From assembly GCA_032690845.1 (NCBI GenBank), contig CM064424.1, positions 45,955,511 through 46,019,510 of the forward strand: a DNA stretch of 64,000 nt. Reading direction: 5' to 3'. Positions 57,355 through 64,000 of this stretch are shown in pieces. Below the pieces are notes generated by a model, which was given only the letters and a program-made list of their open reading frames with translations, made no database searches and was not told where the DNA came from. Within the stretch, counting starts at the first letter, position 1; the number at the start of each line of letters is the position of its first letter. The DNA comes from Eleusine coracana subsp. coracana (lineage: Eukaryota; Streptophyta; Magnoliopsida; Poales; Poaceae). Both the position numbers and the translations under genes were made by a program.

Positions 57355-58385
57355 GTTTTGGATCATTCCTAGGGTTAGCACTTCACAAGTTGGTGTGTGT
57401 GACCTTGGTGATTTGCTTAGAGGTTGGTTTGAGTTGTAATTGGGACATAGAAAATTCTTGAGAAGAATTTTTATTGGCTCCCATTCAACCTCCCCCCCCC
57501 CCCTTATGGTCGCCTTCCTCGGTCCTTCAGTTGGTATTAGAGACGGTTTGGTCACTAGTTGACCTTAACTAGCTTTGTGATCCGGAGGCGACATGGAGAA
57601 TCATGCGGTCAAGCTTGTGATGTTCAATGGAAAAGATTTCTCTATTAGAAATCACGGACCAAGACTTATATCTTAAGTCAAGGACAAACTATCTATAACA
57701 TCGTCGAGCAAGAATTCAACATACAAGCCAACCTCGACACTGCAACCGTTGGTGAGTAAAACATGTATGAATATAACTCCAAAGCTATCAACATCTTGCT
57801 CTCTGCACTTGGTAGAAATGAATATGATCATGTTTCTCATCTTGACACTGCTCATGCAATTCGGGAAAATCTTTGCACGTACCATGAGGGTACCAACTAA
57901 GTCAAATTTATGCATAAGGACTCTTACAATAGACAGTACCAGACCTATGCTCAAAAACCTGGTGAATTACTAGATGATACCTTTTGTAGGTTTGAGGCCA
58001 TTGTTTGCAACTTGAGGGCTTGTGGTAAACTAGTCTACACTGATAATGATAGAGCTAAACAACTGCTTTACTCTCATGATGAAAATGTTTGGGTGCGATT
58101 TCAATACTCTTAATTGTGAGCAACTGTATAGCAAGCCGAAATCTCATGAGCTATCTAGAAAATCTCGTCCTAATCATGTCAATCCTTCTTCTAACATGGC
58201 TTTGCTTTCTAGCTCTCAAATAGGTAGTCATGGTGGTGTCTCTTATGGAACTAACCCCTCACATGACAAGTCTTCCTTGGAGTTCACTTTGTCTTCTTTT
58301 GTTACAGTTTCCAATGAATAGATGGAGTGCATCCCCGACGAGGAGCTATCATTGTTCACAAGGAAGTTTATGAAGTTCTATCGCT
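57355..58385 (+). pseudogene. Second Sirevirus-like fragment: LTR end, primer-binding site, partial gag
   Basis: 57,355-57,529 matches the last 160 bp of the LTR at 15,085-15,247. TTGGTATTAGAGAC (57,530) is the primer-binding site, better preserved than in the complete copy. The gag ATG is at 57,593; pieces read AINILLSALGRN.., then DSYNRQYQTYAQKPGE, then KSHELSRKSRPN. Several stops and frameshifts. It ends at 58,385 within the same gag region as 16,130, where unrelated sequence begins. The rest of the element is missing. Confidence 0.85.
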
Positions 58386-59299
58386 ACCACGGGCCCCCAT
58401 GCCGCATGTCTTCTACCGAGCATAGCGCCAAGGCTTGCTTTATTTGATGCCCTCGCCTTCGAGGCTGCGAAGGTGCTACTCGAGGGGTCTCCTTACCCTC
58501 GAGTAAGCACTCCTTGCCTTCATGTAGGCCCACCTTCCTAGTGCCGGAGTCGAAGGGTTCAATTCTTCAGGGACCTCCGTTCAAATACCTGCACTACAAA
58601 GTCAAGGTTAACAAAAGGGCTTGATGGTTAGCTTTTGTTTCTTCGATGAGCCTTGAAGGGTGGCCCATAAGGTGAACCCCCAACAAAGGCAAGTAGGGTA
58701 TATACCAACCTAAATAGATAGCTATCAGAACTAAGAGAACGAACATTAGTCAACTTTGAGAAGGCACAACTTTGACATCTCAAATCCAGTGAAACCCTAC
58801 ATACACCGTTGGAAAGATCATTGAATCCTCTACAGATCTTACAAAGATTTCTTATTTTTCTAACATTGGGAAAATGGGTAGAAATAGAGACCTTAAAACT
58901 TGCTTGAATCTGCTACATGTAGTAACTACGATGAGGGAGATCTAGGAGTCTAATCAAAACCTAACATGATTACCATAAAACATAGGTTCTAACCTTTCCA
59001 AAACCATAGAGGATAACATCAAAGTCCTACCCTGATCTCCAATCATGGCTAGAGAGGAGCCATGGATCCGTTTTTGCTCCTCTGATCCACCTCTTCTTTC
59101 ATTCCTCCTTCCTCTTCTTTCCTTCTCCTCTTCTCCCTTGTCTTTTCTGCCTCTATTTCCTGGCATCCAGCAGTAGCCACACCTGATCCTTTGGTTCCAC
59201 CTTCTTCTTTCAGAAAAAGTAGGAAATAACAAAAGTTATAGCAGGTCAAAAGTCATGGGATTCCCAAATAAAAGCTTAATTATTTTCAGGGTGTTACAT
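58386..59299 (-). mobile_element. Probable minus-strand gypsy LTR remnant
   Basis: Plus-strand text ends TTTTCAGGGTGTTACA at 59,299, the reverse of the common gypsy LTR start TGTAACACCCTGAAAA. No coding domain. The left limit is arbitrary. Confidence 0.4.
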
Positions 59300-59395
59300 G
59301 TAGATTCTTTTTTAGAACAGGTTACAACCATCTTAGATCATTTGACTAGTAGTACAAATCAGGAGTGCCCTCGTCTTGTAATCTTGATCTGCCAG

Positions 59396-60446
59396 CACTA
59401 GTACAAAATGAACCTACAGTGACGCTACCTATTTCTTCAGCTGTGGCGGTGCTCCAAAAACCCATCACTAGAAAGCTAGAAACTGATGTCAGCAAAATTA
59501 CCCGCCGCTGGGAATCAACACCGGTGGTGGTTCACGCTGACATCAGCGACCTCCAACACCAGTGGTGGTTTTGATGATGTCATACCACCATTACCAGCGA
59601 TTTTTGACACTAGTGACAGGTTGATGACCTCGGCGAGCCGTCACCGGGAAGTTATAGGGCCATTGTCCTAATATGGATCTTCAATAGACTTGTAGGGCCG
59701 GACTCGAATCTATGTCATACTATATAAGAGAATTTCTAGAGTTAGAACCCACCAAACCCCTTCATTCTTCTCCTCAGGCGTGCCGCTATCTATCTTCTTT
59801 CTTCTTCCCCTCTGCTCTCTCCCACATCTCCCCCATGCAGCACCGCCAACTCCTCTCCCCTTGTCGCCTCGCTTCTCCCTCACCTTCGATCCCCCAAGCA
59901 AGCGCCACGCCACCCTATTCCCCTTGCACATGGGCGCCGCCTCAGCCCTCCTCCATGTGCGTTGAGTCAGTCGTCGCCTCCTCCACGTGCTCAGCGCCGA
60001 TCAACGTCCTCCCTTCTCCACTCGTGCACGGATCCAGCCTCCCCACGCACGGATCTAGCCTATGTGCGCGTGGATTCGACGGGTCCTATGGAGATCTGGT
60101 GGCGGCGAGCTCAGATCCAGGTGCGGGCGACGGCGGTGGACACTCGGCCTCCAGTGGCAGCGATGACGCCTAAGCCTTGGGCAGCATCGCTGCTCAGCCT
60201 CCTGGCACGTGTTGGCCATGGCTAAGGGTCGATGGCTTGGGTTCGGCCCAGCCCGTCCAAGCCTTCTTTTTTGTTTTTTTATTTTCTTTCTGGTGACGGT
60301 GGAAAATGACGTCACCCTACTGCCACCGGGCTCTGAGTATCAATGGTGGTGTCTAGGCACCGCCACTAGGAGCAAGGTGAACCCAGTGGCGGAAGGTTGG
60401 TGGCGGCTGAAAAACCCCATCACTGTAGACAGATTTCTACTTAGTG
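59396..60446. mobile_element. Second non-autonomous CACTA element, 1051 bp
   Basis: It starts CACTAGTACAAAATGAACCT and ends GTAGACAGATTTCTACTTAGTG, whose reverse complement starts CACTAAGTAGAAATCTGTC. A 3-bp duplication CAG flanks it (59,393-59,395; 60,447-60,449). Subterminal 'grtggcggt/acygccaccr' words occur in both orientations near both ends, as in other CACTA elements. The interior is Pro/Ser-coding in appearance but shows no transposase. Its ends differ from those of the element at 9.35 kb, so it is a different family. Confidence 0.8.
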
Positions 60447-60479
60447 CAGTAGAGTAGTTGGAAGACAAAAACCAATAAC

Positions 60480-61060
60480 CTAGTCAACGTTGCTCTTGAG
60501 ACAAAAGCTCAATTGATATGAAACCCATGACCTTTAGTTTAGGCTTATGATTAGGAGGGAAATAAACAAGAGACGAGAAAGGGGCCGGTCTACCTAGTGT
60601 AGTCCATACTGAAAGTTGTATGTTTCGCAAGTAGCGATCTTTCCTAGAAACACCGTACCACTTGATCCGTACCATATCATCCTCTTCCAACCATTCTGTC
60701 AGCGGCGAAGAGCCAAGTCACTTGTTTAATAAATTCTATTCTTTTGCACATTGATAATTTTCTCAATTTGATCCTGAATGTGTGGGTCAGCTCTTGAAAC
60801 TTGTTAATAACTATCTAGGTATGTGCCCAGCTGCCTAATCCCTTCACACTTTGCGAAGTACTTCAGAAAATAATACTTGATGATGCCATATCTTCTTTCG
60901 GCCACTCTGTCTTCAGGCGAAGCTAAAATCCATATCATATCTTCTTTCGGCCACTCTGTCTTTAGGCGAAACTAAAATCCATAACCAGTAAACTTCATAA
61001 AAATAAATCCAACGTGATCTTGTATGTGGATCCGTTGATCCATATTGTTTCAACGAACTA
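60480..61060 (+). repeat. Degenerate duplicate of the SAUR upstream region
   Basis: Short matches occur in the same order as in 62,500-62,890: 'ctcttgag', 'agtttaggcytatg.ttagg', 'cctagtg/cccagtgt', and 'cgtgatcttgyrtgtgg.tccgt'. Within it a 54-bp unit 'catatcttctttcggccact' is repeated in tandem (about 60,885 and 60,940). Confidence 0.45.
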
Positions 61061-61912
61061 GGGGATGGTTCTTTGAAAAAAGAAAAATGCTGAAACTTCA
61101 GAATGAAATAAAGAACAGCTAGCTAATTGTACAGGTTGTACAGCAAGATGACTTCATTCCTCAAGAGACGATTATAGAACTATAAATAATCTTAGTCCAC
61201 GTAGCTCCAAATCTCCAGCTTCAAAAATTAGTAAAGAACATCTTAGCTATTTCATTCATATATTGATCACTCAAAAAACTATTTACCAATAGTCGGTGAC
61301 AACACATGGCACATCCACCCGACGGACTCAATGAAGCAAGTCTATTTGACAATGAGACAATTGAAGCCATGAAGAAACTGACACGGTCTGCTTATTTGTG
61401 TTTCTGCTTTCCAAAATACTGCTTTTAGCTGAATGTTTTTGAGAGACTATTTTTACAAAAGCCAAGGCTGCTTGTGTACCCTTTTTCTTTGGATGTGCTG
61501 AGAGGTGACATTTAGCTTAAATCACATTTCCTAGTTGTTCATAGATCCTAGATTCCACAGGTCATGCATTTCACATATAAACAATCATTACATATGTAGG
61601 CGACGTTGGTTTTGAAAAAGGAGTTATTTAATCTTTTATGAGGGAGTTGCTTTTCGGAAAGAGATCTAAACGCTGGTTGTTGGCTTCAGCTTCTAGCTTT
61701 GGAAGCTGAAAAGCAGTACAGAAGACCAAATAAATTGGTACTTAATATTGAATTTTCTCCTAAATAAAAGGCTAACCTAGTGATTCATGATAACCTTACG
61801 GATGGCTTTGGTTATCTCTCAAAATAGAATCATTATTGTCATTGTTGACTATACAACTCGACAAGTACTTGTCACTAGAAATGCTTCCATTGTGAAACAC
61901 AAGTAATATTAA
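61061..61912. other. Intergenic, nothing recognised
   Basis: AT-rich, no ORF or paired repeat supported. Confidence 0.3.
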
Positions 61913-62257
61913 GAGCATGTTTGTTTCAGCTTATAATTCACTCAGATTAATTAATCTAGCTTAATTAATCCAGTAACTAAACAAACAGGGTAGATTATTA
62001 GATCTGATTAATTAATCTAGAAGGTAGATTATTATAATCCAATAATCTATTATAGATATGCTTATTTTAGATTATTTTGGACAAAAACTCACTATCCATG
62101 CTAAGTTGATCTTCTTACATCAAAAAGAACTTGATCTAGCTTAAATAATCTAGGGAAATAAATATTTCTTTCAGATTAATTAATTTAACTTAAATAATTC
62201 AAATTAAATAATCTAGCACTATAATCCAAATTAATTAATCAGAAAACAAACAGGCCC
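61913..62257. mobile_element. MITE, 345 bp, AT-rich
   Basis: The left end GAGCATGTTTGTTTCAGC and the right end (reverse complement) GGGCCTGTTTGTTTTCTG form an imperfect inverted repeat. The body is full of GATTAATTAATCTAG-type palindromes and could fold into a hairpin. No clear target duplication, so the superfamily (hAT or Harbinger) is open. Confidence 0.6.
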
Positions 62258-63010
62258 TATGTCACAGACAACTTTTTTGTCATAGAACTAGCTAGTGACG
62301 TATGAGATCTGCTGATTAATTTATGATATAATCAATGTCAAATTCTTTGGTTCGTTCGTATTATGTGGAAAAAAAAACAGCCAAACTATGTATGCAAAGT
62401 AACAATTTAGAACATTGGATTACGATTATTACTATGACGCCGGTACAATTCACTGCCTCGATCTTGCACTTTCTATCCTGCCAACAGGAAAGACAAAACG
62501 CATTCGTGACAAAATTACTCTTGAGGTCGAGGAGATAATAATCAAGAATGGTTAATATTAGTTTAGGCCTATGCTTAGGGGAAGATAAAAATAAGCTGTA
62601 TCAAGAAACAAGAAAGTAGCTGGCCACCTAATCCCAGTGTTCATCGTACATGGTTCAATGCTGCCGTACCCTTTCTTTTAGCATTGCGAAGGTACTCCTG
62701 GCACCCTCATCACCATGGAAGAAAATAAACAAAAGAACTATTCCACACTGTACGGTACCAGGCACTTCCACTCTGTCACAAGCCAAGTTACAAGTTCAAG
62801 AAATATTAGTACAATCTTTTATTCATTCTCGTGATAATTCCGGACGTGATCTTGCGTGTGGGTCCGTCCATTCTTGCATTATGTTACTAACTGCTAACTA
62901 ACTACGGTTGATCACGAAATTAAATACACACAGGCTACTGAAAGTGCGGAGCTGGCAGTGGCTGACAACATGACTCCACGGACCAGAGGAATGATGCTGG
63001 GCCCATTAGA
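62258..63010. other. Distal upstream region of the SAUR gene
   Basis: No gene. It contains the segment shared with 60,480-61,060. Confidence 0.4.
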
Positions 63011-63014
63011 CAGG

Positions 63015-63020
63015 GAGACA
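63015..63020 (-). promoter_or_regulatory. Auxin-response element (TGTCTC) in the SAUR promoter
   Basis: GAGACA on the plus strand is the reverse of TGTCTC, the auxin-response-factor site. It lies 111 bp before the TATA box. A 6-mer can occur by chance, but its place before a SAUR gene fits. Confidence 0.5.
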
Positions 63021-63130
63021 CTCGACATAATATAAGAAGCATTAGCTCATACTGCATTCCCGTGAATAATTCTGCAGCACACCATTGTACAAGGCTAGCT
63101 ACAGCTGTACATGGTAGCTCCAAACAACAA

Positions 63131-63137
63131 TATAAAG
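63131..63137 (+). promoter_or_regulatory. TATA box of the SAUR gene
   Basis: TATAAAG in the context ACAACAATATAAAGAGAGCC; the start of transcription would be near 63,165, giving a leader of about 130 nt. Confidence 0.65.
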
Positions 63138-63293
63138 AGAGCCGAATGCTCACATGCTTTGATCCCCCGATCTCTCCTATTTTCTTGGTTGCACTGTGCC
63201 AAGAACGCCAAGAACTCGTTTCCAAATCTTTCATCAATCCACCACTTGTTTCATTGGGAAACAAGAAAGATTTCTTAGATTTTGTACGTGGCG

Positions 63294-63734
63294 ATGATGA
63301 CCATGGGCTACTTCCGGACGCCGAGGCGGCTGTACGGGAGCAGCAAACCGGAGCGGGAGCTCCGCCGCCGCGAGAGCCTGCGCGGTCTGCTCGTCGACGA
63401 CACCACCGGCGAGGCGGCTGCGGCGGCGGGCGCGGTGCCCAAGGGTTACTTCGCGGTGTACGTCGGCGAGGACGCTCGGCGGTTCGTGGTGCCGACGAGC
63501 TATCTCCGGCAGCCGGCGTTCAGGGAGCTCATGGAGCTCGCCGCCGAAGAGTTCGGATTCGGCCAGGCCGGCGGGCTCCGCATCCCGTGCCGCGAGGAGG
63601 ACTTTGAGGCCGTTGTCGCCGCGCTTGAGGCGGAGTCGAGGCGCGGTGGCGGCGCCAGCAGCCGTCGAGGAGCGGCGCCGGGAACGACAACGCGGTGGTC
63701 GAGACTAGCTGGATCGTCGTCGCGTTGTAGCTAG
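63294..63734 (+). CDS. SAUR family auxin-induced protein (small auxin-up RNA)
   Basis: Intact intronless ORF of 146 residues from the ATG at 63,294; ATGs at 63,297 and 63,303 are also in frame, and the last sits in the best context (ACCATGG), giving 143 residues. The SAUR core is at about residues 49-110: PKGYFAVYVGEDARRFVVP, then SYLRQPAFRELM, AAEEFGFG, LRIPCREEDFEAVV. The N-terminus is basic (RTPRRLY..RRRESLR) and the C-terminus rich in Gly, Ser and Arg. Length and lack of introns fit the family. SAUR proteins inhibit PP2C.D phosphatases and so favour plasma-membrane H+-ATPase activity and cell expansion; this is family knowledge. GC content is much higher than in the flanks, normal for grass SAUR genes. 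This is the one clearly intact conventional gene here. Confidence 0.93.
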   Translation: MMTMGYFRTPRRLYGSSKPERELRRRESLRGLLVDDTTGEAAAAAGAVPKGYFAVYVGEDARRFVVPTSYLRQPAFRELMELAAEEFGFGQAGGLRIPCREEDFEAVVAALEAESRRGGGASSRRGAAPGTTTRWSRLAGSSSRCS

Positions 63735-64000
63735 CTAGCTCTTTTCGTCTTGTCTTGTCACTGAAGAAGAATTGTTTGGTTCTTTCAATGTGGTGACTGA
63801 GCGGTAGATAGATGATGTATCAGGCATTTTTCTCTTCCTCTTCTACTCTTTTTTTTTTCCAGTGACTCTGAAACTGAAATGAAAGCAGGAAATTTTTCAA
63901 GTCCTCTGGTTCATTGGAAACTTTTATCCGTATTTTCTTATGGTCAATTTATGGAAAAAAAAAAGAATTGGGGCTTTCGATTTCATCCATGTAGGTGTTG

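Noticed and set aside
63282..63293. Earlier start for the SAUR protein at 63,282
   Set aside because: The codon there is TTG; the first ATG in frame is 63,294.

Overview
This window is nuclear DNA from a grass (Poaceae). The evidence is the set of repeat families it carries: Ty1/copia and Ty3/gypsy LTR elements, L1- and RTE-type LINEs, Helitrons with the cereal CTAG terminus, CACTA elements and PIF/Harbinger elements. It also has plant-type genes with TATA boxes and GT-AG introns, and very GC-rich third codon positions in the SAUR gene, as is typical of grasses. I cannot name the species. Most of the window is repeats of different ages, nested in each other; real or recently real genes are few and small.

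Layout. 1-0.6 kb: the C-terminal end of a broken pepsin-like aspartic protease. 2.5-4.2 kb: a gypsy integrase scrap joined head-on to an internal LINE scrap. 5.4-6.4 kb: a receptor-kinase fragment and a Helitron 3' end. 8.2-8.7 kb: a two-exon defensin-like peptide gene with a lesion just after its ATG. 9.0-10.6 kb: a second copy of that gene's upstream region, split by a CACTA element and lacking the coding part. 11.9-30.3 kb: a minus-strand gypsy element (gag start near 12.1 kb, primer-binding site near 24.25 kb, LTR above it). A complete but decayed Sirevirus-like copia element (13,346-24,138) sits in its leader, and a Harbinger-type element sits in the LTR-side sequence. 30.3-32.0 kb: a minus-strand non-autonomous LTR element with one 258-aa ORF. 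32.0-38.85 kb: a second copia element with a tandem-like arrangement. 39-41 kb: a copia RNase H scrap, an RTE LINE 3' end and a SINE-like unit. 42.7 and 53.5 kb: two paralogous minus-strand genes, each encoding a 26-residue peptide. Between them lie a Helitron with internal repeats, a 7.7-kb L1-type LINE with a target-site duplication, and a second Helitron end. 55-57 kb: GC-rich low-complexity sequence. 57.4-58.4 kb: a second Sirevirus fragment. 59.4-60.4 kb: a second CACTA element. 61.9-62.3 kb: a MITE. 63.3-63.7 kb: an intact SAUR gene with TATA box and auxin-response element.

The genes do not form a pathway. The most interesting material is the pair of micropeptide genes: their differences are mostly synonymous and their indels whole codons, which suggests selection on a very short protein. 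Next are the damaged defensin-like gene with its decapitated promoter copy, and the direct evidence from two related LINE copies that their stop codons arise at Trp/Gln codons, as expected from methyl-cytosine decay. Comparisons were made by eye; no alignments or database searches were run.
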